DNA of 11,776 bases from an uncultured Lentisphaeria bacterium (GCA_949298665.1 CASFXO010000142.1:1-11776), one strand, 5' to 3'. Positions 1 to 7,638 are shown, numbered from the stretch's first letter. Numbers and translations are program-made. Notes: generated by a model not told the origin, from the sequence alone.

Positions 1-484
1 AATGGTGATAGCTGACGTGCTCCGCCGTCTGAATGTCGATCAGGTCGCCGATTTCTCCGGCCAGTACCCGCTGTTTGATTTCAGCGTAAAACGGGGCATA
101 GCGCAGCACATGGCAGATCATCACCCGCCGCCCGGTGCGCTGTACCGCGGCCGCCAGTTCCTCCAGCTCGCGCGGAGTGGTGGCGAACGGTTTTTCCAGC
201 AATACGTCGTATCCCTGCTCCAGCAGCGGAACGGTCGTCGGCACGTGATCCCGGTCCATGGTGCCGTTGATCACCGCGTCGGCCAGTCTGCCGTGCGCCG
301 CCAGATCCGCGGCGGATTCGAAACATTGGTCCGCCGTCAGGTCGTATTCCGCCGCCACCGCCCGTCTCCGTTCGGGATCGGGATCGGCGACGCCGACAAT
401 CCGCATCCGGTCCGGAGCCGTCCGGGCGTAACGGGCATACTGCAGGGCACGATGCCCCGCACCGACAATGATCGCTGTCACCAT
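1..484 (-). CDS. Gfo/Idh/MocA family oxidoreductase, partial (C-terminus outside window)
   Basis: This is the N-terminal 161 codons of an NAD(P)-dependent sugar oxidoreductase-like protein; the frame runs open off the left edge of the window. Seen: an N-terminal Rossmann start (IIVGAGHRAL, residues 5-14), an acidic end of the second strand (VADPDPERR, about 32-40), and the family's EKP motif at residues 97-99, whose Lys normally contacts substrate and cofactor. The visible part ends in EHVSYHH, at the beginning of the C-terminal alpha/beta dimerisation domain. The ATG lies 26 bp after the stop of the upstream glycoside-hydrolase-like gene, so it should be the last visible gene of the same operon. 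A GAAAGGG box at 498-504 sits about 13 nt before the ATG, a rather long spacing; a GTG directly follows the ATG. Substrate is unknown; members act on many sugars, inositols and amino sugars. The family call is secure, the role in this locus is inference. Confidence 0.88.
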   Translation of the reverse strand, partial: MVTAIIVGAGHRALQYARYARTAPDRMRIVGVADPDPERRRAVAAEYDLTADQCFESAADLAAHGRLADAVINGTMDRDHVPTTVPLLEQGYDVLLEKPFATTPRELEELAAAVQRTGRRVMICHVLRYAPFYAEIKQRVLAGEIGDLIDIQTAEHVSYHH

Positions 485-510
485 GGAAAAAACCGTACCC
501 TTTCCATATT

Positions 511-2982
511 TCACATCTCATTCCGCGCAACAGGCTGACGGCGTTCCGACGCCGGAGCTTCCGCTTCCAGAATAAAATACCACGCATCCTCCGGAATGGA
601 AACCACTCCGTCCCGCACCGTCAACCGGCGCGGCCTCTCGAAGTGCGGCGAATGCAGCTTTACCGAAGCGGTCCCCCGCAATGCTTCCGGCAGGTGAAAG
701 TCCCGCTTCTGATGCCGCCCGCGCCGGGCCACGCCGTGCAGCAGAACCCGTCCGTCGGGCAGCCGATACGGCCGAATCACCGTCAGATAGGCTTTCGACT
801 TCCACTGCATCCGGTCGCCGATTTTTTCCGCCAGGACATTCGCATTGTCGAAAAGCTCGATGTTTCCGGCGGCGTTTTTCCGAACCTGCTCCCAGCGCGA
901 CAGCAGCGCCGAATCCGGGCGGATCCGGCCGAACGGATCCCGGCGACCGACATCGGCGGTCGCCCATATGATACCACCGTTTTTCACAAATTCAATCAGT
1001 TTTTCCGCCTCGGCTTCCGACATGCACTCGTATTCGTCGGCCAGCAGGAACCGGTAACGGCTCAGGTCGGCTTCCGCCAGCGTCAGATCGTGAACGGCCT
1101 CCGCGGCAAATCCGTTGCGGAGCATGGCGGCAAGGCCCGGACTGAAATTCCGCCCGGAGCGGTACATGCGGTTCCGGCTGGAAGTCACCACGCCGATTTC
1201 CGCCACCGGAGCCATGGTACGGAACCAGTCTCGATAAGCGTGCCGGAACCGGAAGTACCGCCGCAACACCTCCTGGCTCTCCCGGTTGGCGTCCCCTACC
1301 GGTTCGGGATATCCCAGTTCCGGGTCCCAGCCGTGAAACATCAGCCACGGATTGACCTGAAACGCCAGCGTGGTCCCCATCAGTTCCGCCACCTCCGCCG
1401 GGGGACGCAGCCGCCAGAAGCGTTCGCCGCTTACCGTGTACGGCACCAGATAGCTGAAATGCGGCCGGTCCGGCGCATAAGCATTGCCGAGACAGTATTT
1501 CTCGGCCAGATCCCCCAGCGCGTTCGATTCGGAAAAGACCGCGTCCTCGCTCCGGTACACCCGGTCCACCCCGAGCTGCCAGTCCGCCCACATGTATTCG
1601 GTATTGGCCCATACCGGGACGTCGACGGCGGCGCGCACCTTGTTCATCGCCTCCTCCCAGACCCGGTTGCGCCAGTCCAGCCAGACGTTCCACAACGCCC
1701 CCGGTTCGGTCGGAATATCCACGGTTTCGGCGGTCACGCCGAAGACCGGTTCCAGTTCGGCGGCGTAATGCCGCCGCATGTACGCCCGGAATTGGTCCCG
1801 GCAGGAGGCGCAATAGCAGGCGGCCACCTCGCCGCCGCCGGCGCTCCGGGGAATCTGAAAGAAATTGTTGTCGAACATCAACGCATCGGCCTTGTATCGT
1901 TCCACCAGTTTCCTGGAATACGCGATCGCGGCGTCGAGCGCGCCCGTATTCGGGCACAGATTCCGGTTGCCGAAGGCGTAAACCGCCTCGCCGTTCGGAC
2001 CGCGCTGGAGCCAGTCGGGGTGTTCGTCCTGAATTTTTCCGGTGTTCCACTCCTTCGTGTGGCCGAGATTGGTGATGCTGGTGTACAGAACGATCTTGAA
2101 ACCGGCCTTCCGGTAATCCGCCATCGCACCGAAAAACTCTTCGGCGGTGATGAAAAAATCCTCCGGCGGCGTATGCGCGTGTCCCGGCGGCGCCTTGCGG
2201 TGATGATGCTTGGCGTTGAACACCGCCGGCGGGCGCATGATGATCACGTTCATCTTCAGTTCATCCCGCACCAGCGGCAGATACACGTCGCGGCGCTTGA
2301 GCAGATTGAAGTCCGGCTGAAACCAACCCTGCACCGCCACCAGATTCCACATCCACTCCGGATGGCGCGGCGGCAGCAACGCCACCGGGGCGGTGTCGGG
2401 AATTTCCCTGAAATCAGCGGCCGGCGCGACACTTTCCAGCAGCGACCGGGTATCTCCCCCCTGCCGGAGCTCCAGCTTTTCAAACACCGCCTTCAACCGG
2501 AAATTCGTCACCGGCCGAACCCCCTCCAGCCCGACCGCCAGCGGAAGCACGCCCGCCGCCAGCGTTTCGGGCGGCACCGGCACCCGGTACTCCCGGTCGT
2601 TCGCATCCGCCGCGTCCGCTTCCCACAGACTCCGGTCCCCGGCCCGGACGAACGCCCGGTAGTAACCGCGGTTGGAAGCGGCGACGTACCCGTCCCGGTA
2701 CCCGATCACCAGCTCCGCCGGTTCCCCCGCGCGCAGCGGCACGGAACGGCACGCCCGCAGCCGGACCGGCGCCGCGGACGGCGTTTTCGCCGGAGCGGAG
2801 AACTCCAGTGTCCGCACATATCCCCCCGCGGACGGCTGAAACCGTTCCCCGCGGCTGAACTGAAAAAACGGCTTTCCTTCCCGCTCCGGACGCCAAGCCT
2901 CCGTTTCGGCGGCGCCAACGTCATTCCCGGCGGCCGTCAGCAACGCCAGAACCCCCGAAATCAACCACATTTCGGTAGACAT
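511..2982 (-). CDS. exported TIM-barrel glycoside-hydrolase-like protein
   Basis: A protein of 823 residues from the chosen ATG. Residues 5-25 look like a signal peptide core (WLISGVLALLTAAG), so the protein should be exported. After it come a beta-rich N-terminal domain (about 35-185), a TIM-barrel region (about 190-590) and an alpha/beta domain resembling the class I glutamine-amidotransferase-like or trimerisation domain of beta-galactosidases (about 592-690; FLLADEYECMSEAEAEKL, NGGIIWATAD), then a short beta-rich tail. Barrel motifs are LMFDNNFF (about 378-385), followed by CYCASC, and FSESN (about 483-487), the likely neighbourhood of the acidic catalytic residues. The arrangement recalls GH42-like and hypothetical glycosyl hydrolase families, but I cannot name the family or substrate. 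The start overlaps the upstream oxidoreductase by 22 bp, suggesting coupled translation. An AAGGA box lies 12 nt upstream. A GTG at 3021 would give 13 more residues and a positively charged n-region but has no ribosome site; an ATG at 2970 is also possible. Confidence 0.8.
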   Translation of the reverse strand: MSTEMWLISGVLALLTAAGNDVGAAETEAWRPEREGKPFFQFSRGERFQPSAGGYVRTLEFSAPAKTPSAAPVRLRACRSVPLRAGEPAELVIGYRDGYVAASNRGYYRAFVRAGDRSLWEADAADANDREYRVPVPPETLAAGVLPLAVGLEGVRPVTNFRLKAVFEKLELRQGGDTRSLLESVAPAADFREIPDTAPVALLPPRHPEWMWNLVAVQGWFQPDFNLLKRRDVYLPLVRDELKMNVIIMRPPAVFNAKHHHRKAPPGHAHTPPEDFFITAEEFFGAMADYRKAGFKIVLYTSITNLGHTKEWNTGKIQDEHPDWLQRGPNGEAVYAFGNRNLCPNTGALDAAIAYSRKLVERYKADALMFDNNFFQIPRSAGGGEVAACYCASCRDQFRAYMRRHYAAELEPVFGVTAETVDIPTEPGALWNVWLDWRNRVWEEAMNKVRAAVDVPVWANTEYMWADWQLGVDRVYRSEDAVFSESNALGDLAEKYCLGNAYAPDRPHFSYLVPYTVSGERFWRLRPPAEVAELMGTTLAFQVNPWLMFHGWDPELGYPEPVGDANRESQEVLRRYFRFRHAYRDWFRTMAPVAEIGVVTSSRNRMYRSGRNFSPGLAAMLRNGFAAEAVHDLTLAEADLSRYRFLLADEYECMSEAEAEKLIEFVKNGGIIWATADVGRRDPFGRIRPDSALLSRWEQVRKNAAGNIELFDNANVLAEKIGDRMQWKSKAYLTVIRPYRLPDGRVLLHGVARRGRHQKRDFHLPEALRGTASVKLHSPHFERPRRLTVRDGVVSIPEDAWYFILEAEAPASERRQPVARNEM

Positions 2983-4127
2983 CCGCCATGTTTTCCTTTC
3001 ACTTTTTCCAGCTGTTCCCACCAGGGGCGCAGATCCACCACCGTCCCCTGCCGCATCGCTTCATCCAGCGCAAAACAGGCGACGGCGGACGTGACCCCGC
3101 TGAGAATCGCCTCCTCGCTCTCCATCCCGCAGCAGACCGCCGCGGCCAGCGTTTTCAGCAGCGTCCGGTCGCCGCCGGCGTGGCTGCCTTTTTCGCCGGT
3201 GGCGAAATCATGCCGCCGCCCGTCCAGCGTACGCGCCTCGATCACGCCGGAAATCGCGTCGGCGCGCAACGTTCCCTCGGTCCCGGCAATGTACATGCGC
3301 CGCTCGTTGATCGGGCAGTTGATGTTGGTGTGAAACGTCCCGCTCACGCCGGAGGCGTATTCCAGAATGCAGACCTGATGGTCCACGATGTCCTTGTCGG
3401 AGCGGAAGGGATCGCGCCCCTTCGCCGTCGGCCAGCGACAGAAGACCGGCGTCCCGTCCGCGTCCCGGTATTTTTCCATCAATCCGGCGTTCTCCGGGCG
3501 GAAAACCGAAAGCGATCCGAACGACGCTCCGCGTACCGGCACGCTGTTCAGAATGTAATTGGCGATATCAAGGTCATGACAGCATTTCTCCAGCAGGTGA
3601 AAACCGGTCGTCGCCCGGTTCCGCCGCCAGCAGCAGCAGATGTGCCCGCCGTGTTCCGGCAGGACGTTTTCGTTGAATTCGAAACTGACCGGCGTGCCGA
3701 TCAACCCGGAGGCGACCACCTCGCGGATCTTCCGGTAATGCGGCGAATACCGCAGGGTGAATCCGATCAGATATTGCCGCCCGCTCTTCTTCCACGCCTC
3801 CCAGATCGCCAGGCATTCGGCGAAGGAGACCGCCATCGGCTTCTCCGAAAACACATGTTTTCCCGCCTCGAACGCCCGGATGACCAGTCCGGCATGGGTC
3901 GCATTCGGCGTCATGACCATCACCCAGTCCAGCGCGGGGTCCCGCAACAGGGCGTCGGCATCGGCGTGAATCCGGACCGCCCCCGGCAGTTTCGCCGCCA
4001 GCGCCTCCGCCCGGGTCCGGTCCAGGTCGCAGACCGCGTCGATCCGGAGCTGTCCGGGATCCCATTCCATGTATTTCAGCAGGCTGTTGATCCGGGTGCC
4101 GCACCCGATGACTCCAATCTTCTTCAC
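2961..4127 (-). CDS. Gfo/Idh/MocA family oxidoreductase
   Basis: A complete NAD(P)-dependent oxidoreductase of 388 residues, probably cytoplasmic and acting on a sugar or sugar derivative. Seen: the N-terminal dinucleotide-binding motif (KKIGVIGCGTRI), an acidic second strand end (CDLDRTRAEA), the EKP motif at residues 95-97, and in the C-terminal domain a LLEKCCHDLD block (about 168-177) matching the family's substrate-pocket Lys/His/Asp signature. Length is normal for the family. I chose the GTG at 4127 because it gives the usual MKKIGVIG start and follows a purine-rich stretch (AAAGAAAAGAGAACGG). The ATG at 4151 would add eight residues, has no ribosome site, and those added codons themselves make up the purine-rich leader. 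It follows the pseudopilin stop by 39 bp and overlaps the next gene. A Cys-rich patch (ICCCW, about 153-157) is unusual. It is a paralogue of the partial oxidoreductase at 1-484, but the two are clearly divergent. Confidence 0.88.
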   Translation of the reverse strand: MKKIGVIGCGTRINSLLKYMEWDPGQLRIDAVCDLDRTRAEALAAKLPGAVRIHADADALLRDPALDWVMVMTPNATHAGLVIRAFEAGKHVFSEKPMAVSFAECLAIWEAWKKSGRQYLIGFTLRYSPHYRKIREVVASGLIGTPVSFEFNENVLPEHGGHICCCWRRNRATTGFHLLEKCCHDLDIANYILNSVPVRGASFGSLSVFRPENAGLMEKYRDADGTPVFCRWPTAKGRDPFRSDKDIVDHQVCILEYASGVSGTFHTNINCPINERRMYIAGTEGTLRADAISGVIEARTLDGRRHDFATGEKGSHAGGDRTLLKTLAAAVCCGMESEEAILSGVTSAVACFALDEAMRQGTVVDLRPWWEQLEKVKGKHGGCLPKCG

Positions 4128-4166
4128 GATTCCGTTCTCTTTTCTTTCCATGATGTTTCTGTTGCT

Positions 4167-4928
4167 TCACTGCATCGTCACCCGGCTGCAGGGACCGTCG
4201 AACCCCTGTTCGTTCGCCTCGGTTTTGCCGATTGCGGCGGCATGACCGTCGAGGTAGGCGACATTCGCCCGGGCGTTGTGATGCAGACTCAGCAACGCCG
4301 TCCCCTGATAACTGGAGCTGGTGTCGTCATCGTACAGCCAGTAACAGCCGGTGTCCTTGAAACTGCCGCTCGACGCCGTATTGTAGGTGTCGCCGTACAC
4401 GATGTACGCGGAAGGCGAGACGACGGTCTCGGCGTTGTTCACGCCGGTGCCGCTCTGACGCAGCATCCGCACCCGGTTGCCCACCGGCCGGATGTAGCCG
4501 TAACCGTAAATGCCGTTGCCGCGGTAACAGGCGCGCATTCCGTAATTATAATACTCCGGCACCACCTTGCCCCGCAACGTCGGACAATACATGATGCCTT
4601 TCATCTGACCGATCTTCGCCCCGCCGCCTTCCCGGATTTTGATCTTGGCCGAAGGATCCGGCGTACCGGTGATGTAGCGCCCTCTGGCCATGGTCCAGAA
4701 CCAGGACTGCTTGTCCCCGGCATCGCCGCCGTAGGCCGCGTGAATCCAGTCGTTGTTGTCGGCCATGTACATCAACGTGCCCGACATGATCTGCCGCAAA
4801 CTCCCGGAACAATAGGCGGCGTGTCCCCGGGCCCGCGCCTGGTTCAGCGCCGGCAGCAGGATGGAGGCCAGAATGGCGATGATCGCAATGACGACCAGCA
4901 GTTCGATCAGCGTGAAAGGCTTTTTCAT
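4167..4928 (-). CDS. type II secretion/type IV pilin-like pseudopilin with C-terminal H-X9-DG motif
   Basis: A 253-residue protein with a class III (prepilin) signal: a short positive leader MKKP, then FTLIELLVVIAIIAILASILL, with the conserved Glu at +5 (residue 9) and a hydrophobic N-terminal helix (residues 5-26). The periplasmic part ends with HNARANVAYLDG: His217, nine residues, then Asp227-Gly228. This is the prepilin-type processing-associated H-X9-DG signature typical of Planctomycetes, Verrucomicrobia and Lentisphaerota. Five cysteines lie outside the leader (40, 115, 134, 195, 247). An oddity is the residue before the predicted cleavage site, Pro4, where Gly or Ala is the rule. The protein should be processed by a prepilin peptidase and sit in the inner membrane or a pseudopilus. 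The start is firm: GAGGAGAG at 4935-4942 lies 6 nt upstream of the ATG. It lies between an acetylesterase gene and oxidoreductase/hydrolase genes, suggesting a role tied to extracellular glycan work, but its exact job is unknown. Confidence 0.9.
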   Translation of the reverse strand: MKKPFTLIELLVVIAIIAILASILLPALNQARARGHAAYCSGSLRQIMSGTLMYMADNNDWIHAAYGGDAGDKQSWFWTMARGRYITGTPDPSAKIKIREGGGAKIGQMKGIMYCPTLRGKVVPEYYNYGMRACYRGNGIYGYGYIRPVGNRVRMLRQSGTGVNNAETVVSPSAYIVYGDTYNTASSGSFKDTGCYWLYDDDTSSSYQGTALLSLHHNARANVAYLDGHAAAIGKTEANEQGFDGPCSRVTMQ

Positions 4929-5001
4929 ACGATTCTCTCCTCAAGTGTTGGCATCATCTCCGACGAAATCCATCTTCCTTCTCGTTTTCCCCGCGCGACC
5001 G

Positions 5002-6540
5002 TCACCGTGCCGTCCGGTATTGAAACGGCGCGGCGGGCAGTCCGTCATCATTGACCAGATTGACCCGGGGCGAATATTCCCAGGCGTAACGCACCGCCAC
5101 CGGCTCCGGCACCTTCGCGCAGCGCACCACCACCGTCCCGTTGTCCACCACCGCCTCGGCCCAGTGAAACCGGCCGTCAGGTCCGGCCAGCTGAAACGCC
5201 CGCACCGGTTCACCGTCGGTGGTCTTCAACCCTTCCGCATGGTCGAAGGTGATCCTCGCCGTACCGCCGGAAAATTCCGCACTCCGAAACCGCGGCCCGT
5301 AACAGGGACGCTCCGTTTCCCCGTAAAAGCAGTGGAGAAACGTCGCCGCCAGCCGTTCCCCGACCGGCGCCTTGTTGCGCGGATGCAGATTCTGCGGATC
5401 GCCGACGTCCAGCGTCACTACATATTCCACGTTCTTCTCCGCGGCGGCGGCCGCCGCCTGCGCCGCGCGCAGGTCCGCCCACTGGTTTTCCCGGCATTCC
5501 GGAAACGTCTTGCCGTAATTCGGCAGCTGTACCATCACCAGCGGCAACTCCGGATCCGCCAGCCGCTCCCGCCAGCAGCGCAGCATTGCACCGAACCGCG
5601 CCGGATACAGCGCCGCCCGCGCCACGTCCGCCTCACCCTGATAGAAGATCACCCCGCGCAACGGAAACGGCGCCAGCGGATGAATCAGCGCATGGTACAA
5701 TCCCCCCGGACAATGCGGATGCTCCGGCCCCAACGGCACGAACGGCCGCACCGGAATCGGCCGTTTTTCCCGGCGCGCCTCCGCCTGCGCCGCCGTCAAC
5801 GCCGCGGCGTCCGGATAACGTCGCTGAAACGCCTCCAGCTCCTGCCGGTAACGCCGATACTTTTCCTCATAGTTCTCCTGCGAGCGCCGGTATTCCTCCA
5901 GCCATTCCGGAGCCGTCTCCGCCAGAATATCCCGCGAAATCCAGCTCTCCACCCGGGAGGCGCCGCGCGAGGCGTTGATCAGACCGACCGGCACTCCGAG
6001 TTCGCGCCGCATGGCACGCCCGAAATAATAGGCTACGCCGGAAAATTTCGGCGTGGTTTTCGGCGAAGCGACATACCACTTGCCCCGCACCTCCGGCTCC
6101 GGACTCTCCGACATGCGCCGATCGGAGAAAAACAGCCGCAGCTGCGGATCCGCCGACGCCGCAATCGCCGCCGCGCCGCCGTCGGTATTCATCAGGTGCC
6201 ATTCCATATTGGACTGCCCGGAACAGAGAAAGACATCGCCGAAAAGAATATTCCCGATCCGTTTCATCTCTTCCCCGGCGGAAACCGTCATTTCCACCGG
6301 TCCTCCCGCTTTGCGGGGCGGAAACGCCAGACGCCACGCACCGTCCGCATCAGCCTCCGCCGACGCCGTGACTCCCCCCAATGTCACCGTGACCTTCTGT
6401 CCCGGCGCGGCCCGCCCCCACACCGGCAGCGGCCGGTCGCGCTGCAGTACCATGTGCGGAGCGAAAATCCCCGCCACCTCCAGCCCCGCCCATACCGGCG
6501 TCACCATGCCGAGCAGCAGCACCCACATCCATTTTTTCAT
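5002..6540 (-). CDS. sialate O-acetylesterase-like SGNH/SASA hydrolase, secreted
   Basis: A 512-residue enzyme predicted to remove O-acetyl groups from a sugar, classically 9-O-acetyl sialic acid, though many relatives act on other acetylated glycans. Residues 1-18 are a signal peptide (MKKW, hydrophobic core, then PVWA), so it works in the periplasm or outside. An N-terminal beta-sandwich (about 20-95) precedes the SASA domain (about 100-405). Seen motifs: GQSNM with nucleophile Ser110, YQGEAD at 300-305, and GDPQNLHP with probable catalytic Asp381 and His386 followed by VGERLA. A C-terminal beta domain (about 415-505) follows. A charged helical insert at about 205-265, rich in Glu, Arg and Tyr, separates the core motifs. 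The start is firm: GGGGAGA at 6546-6552 is 5 nt upstream of the ATG. It is the first gene of the minus-strand operon, 73 bp ahead of the pseudopilin gene, with no terminator between. Family assignment is secure, substrate is not. Confidence 0.92.
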   Translation of the reverse strand: MKKWMWVLLLGMVTPVWAGLEVAGIFAPHMVLQRDRPLPVWGRAAPGQKVTVTLGGVTASAEADADGAWRLAFPPRKAGGPVEMTVSAGEEMKRIGNILFGDVFLCSGQSNMEWHLMNTDGGAAAIAASADPQLRLFFSDRRMSESPEPEVRGKWYVASPKTTPKFSGVAYYFGRAMRRELGVPVGLINASRGASRVESWISRDILAETAPEWLEEYRRSQENYEEKYRRYRQELEAFQRRYPDAAALTAAQAEARREKRPIPVRPFVPLGPEHPHCPGGLYHALIHPLAPFPLRGVIFYQGEADVARAALYPARFGAMLRCWRERLADPELPLVMVQLPNYGKTFPECRENQWADLRAAQAAAAAAEKNVEYVVTLDVGDPQNLHPRNKAPVGERLAATFLHCFYGETERPCYGPRFRSAEFSGGTARITFDHAEGLKTTDGEPVRAFQLAGPDGRFHWAEAVVDNGTVVVRCAKVPEPVAVRYAWEYSPRVNLVNDDGLPAAPFQYRTAR

Positions 6541-6589
6541 GATCGTCTCCCCGGTTCCGGCAGGAGTTCCCTTCGTCCCGCCGCTTATT

Positions 6590-6618
6590 ATTATAGAAAA
6601 TTATCGAAATTAAAACAA
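6590..6618 (-). promoter_or_regulatory. predicted sigma70 promoter of the carbohydrate operon
   Basis: On the minus strand a perfect TATAAT (6595 to 6590) is preceded at exactly 17 bp by TTGTTT (6618 to 6613), a weak -35 that keeps only the TTG. Transcription would start near 6583, about 40 nt before the acetylesterase ATG. A weak -35 beside a perfect -10 is what one expects of an activator-dependent promoter, fitting the AraC-type regulator encoded divergently. The promoter is read from sequence; the activator dependence is inference. Confidence 0.6.
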
Positions 6619-6654
6619 TGTTCCGTTTATTCATTTTTTTAATATTTATGTCCA
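6619..6654. promoter_or_regulatory. probable operator region between divergent promoters
   Basis: These 36 bp separate the -35 boxes of the two divergent promoters and are strongly AT-rich in an otherwise GC-rich window. Two similar half-sites, TTTATTCATT (6626-6635) and TTTATGTCCATT (6645-6656), lie 19 bp apart in direct orientation, roughly the spacing of AraC-family binding sites. A short inverted repeat TGTC-CATT-GACA (6649-6660) overlaps the plus-strand -35. None of this is strong alone; I list it as the most likely place for the regulator to bind. Confidence 0.35.
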
Positions 6655-6683
6655 TTGACAGACCGCCCCTGCCATGCTATACT
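6655..6683 (+). promoter_or_regulatory. near-consensus sigma70 promoter of the AraC-family regulator
   Basis: TTGACA (6655-6660), a 17-bp spacer and TATACT (6678-6683) preceded by TGC give a perfect -35, optimal spacing and an extended -10. Transcription would begin about 6690, leaving a leader of about 70 nt before the ATG at 6760. This also shows that an in-frame TTG at 6655 is the -35 box and not a start codon. Such a strong promoter would need repression, possibly by the regulator itself, if levels are kept low. Confidence 0.8.
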
Positions 6684-6747
6684 TCCTCCGTCGGCGGAAT
6701 GCCGCGGCCCACCGGGCAGCAACGCCGGAAACCCCATTCACATTGCC

Positions 6748-6753
6748 GGAGGA
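6748..6753 (+). promoter_or_regulatory. ribosome binding site that fixes the AraC-family start
   Basis: GGAGGA lies 6 nt before the ATG at 6760. The open frame extends upstream to 6655, but that part is promoter and leader, so this site decides the start. Confidence 0.85.
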
Positions 6754-6759
6754 CACACC

Positions 6760-7638
6760 ATGCCGACCGCTGCCGACCATTACCGGGACCTGCCGGAACG
6801 CTACCCGAGCCCCCGCCAGTATTTCGTCGGGCAATCCCGTTATACGGCGGAACTGCCCGACAACATTCTCATCTTCTGCCGCCGCGACGGCAGCCACGCG
6901 CTCCAGGCCCCCATCGCCCACCACCGCCACGTTCTGCTGCTCGTGCTGGAAGGAAACGGTTCGGTCATCATCAACGGAGAACGCTTTGATCTCCGTCCCG
7001 GGCATCTGCTGCTGCTCCTGCCGCACCAGATGCACCTGATGCTCTTCGAACAGCCCCGGATCAACTGGCTCTACGTGACGTTCGAAGCCCCGGAAAATCC
7101 ATGCTGGGAACCGATGGCCAATCAGCCGCTCCCCTTCCCGGAAAACGCATCCCCCTATCTGCAGGACCTGATCCAGTGCGACATCCGCGAATACGGCGCC
7201 GACGCCTTCACCGGCATGCGGGCGGCGCTGAACATTCTGCAGATTCTCAACGCCGTGCTGGCGGACGTCCGCCGAAACGACGCCGCCCCCCGCCGCGCCA
7301 CCGCCGACCCCACCCTCGCCGACCGCGTCAACCGGTACCTCTACCGGCATCTGGATCAACCACTGGACATCCATCTTCTCGCCGAAAAGTTCGGCTACTC
7401 CCCCACTCACCTGCGGCGACTTTATCAAACGTTCATGGGGCTGCCCATCGGCAGTTATCTGCGTTCCATGCGCCACGCCAACGCCCAGCTGCTGCTGCGC
7501 CGCACCAGTCTGCCGCTGGCGGAAATCGCCCGCCGCTGCGGTTACGGATCCGGATACGCATTCGCCGCCGCGTTCCGTGCCCGGGAGGGCATTCCTCCCG
7601 GAGAATTCCGACGCCGCCACCGCCTTCCCGCTTCCTAG
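6760..7638 (+). CDS. AraC/XylS-family transcriptional regulator
   Basis: A 292-residue DNA-binding regulator. The N-terminal part (about 20-115) is cupin-like, with HHRHVLLLVLEGNGSVIING (54-73) followed by RPGHLLLLLPHQMH (79-92), the usual effector-sensing fold that binds a sugar or related ligand. The C-terminal part (about 186-288) is the double helix-turn-helix domain: LLAEKFGYSPTHLRRLYQ carries the first recognition helix, and LAEIARRCGYGSGYAFAAAF with GIPPGEFRR is the conserved second motif. Length is normal for the family. The gene is divergent from the acetylesterase operon across a compact two-promoter region, which points to local control of that operon and perhaps of itself. It is followed by a 140-bp AT-rich gap before the pilus ATPases, so it is probably its own unit. 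The ligand is unknown. No odd residues or breaks are seen. Confidence 0.93.
   Translation: MPTAADHYRDLPERYPSPRQYFVGQSRYTAELPDNILIFCRRDGSHALQAPIAHHRHVLLLVLEGNGSVIINGERFDLRPGHLLLLLPHQMHLMLFEQPRINWLYVTFEAPENPCWEPMANQPLPFPENASPYLQDLIQCDIREYGADAFTGMRAALNILQILNAVLADVRRNDAAPRRATADPTLADRVNRYLYRHLDQPLDIHLLAEKFGYSPTHLRRLYQTFMGLPIGSYLRSMRHANAQLLLRRTSLPLAEIARRCGYGSGYAFAAAFRAREGIPPGEFRRRHRLPAS

Noticed and set aside
643..3333. Very long open frame on the plus strand opposite the hydrolase-like gene
   Set aside because: Rich in Arg, Pro and His with no recognisable domain, no ribosome site, and fully antisense to well-supported genes; a product of GC-rich codon bias.
2988..6642. Long plus-strand open frames opposite the oxidoreductase, pseudopilin and acetylesterase genes
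   Set aside because: Same low-complexity Arg/Pro/His composition; the minus-strand genes have clear families, signal sequences and ribosome sites.
6655..6759. N-terminal extension of the AraC-family protein from a TTG at 6655
   Set aside because: The TTG is part of a perfect -35 box and the stretch contains the -10; the strong GGAGGA before 6760 sets the start.
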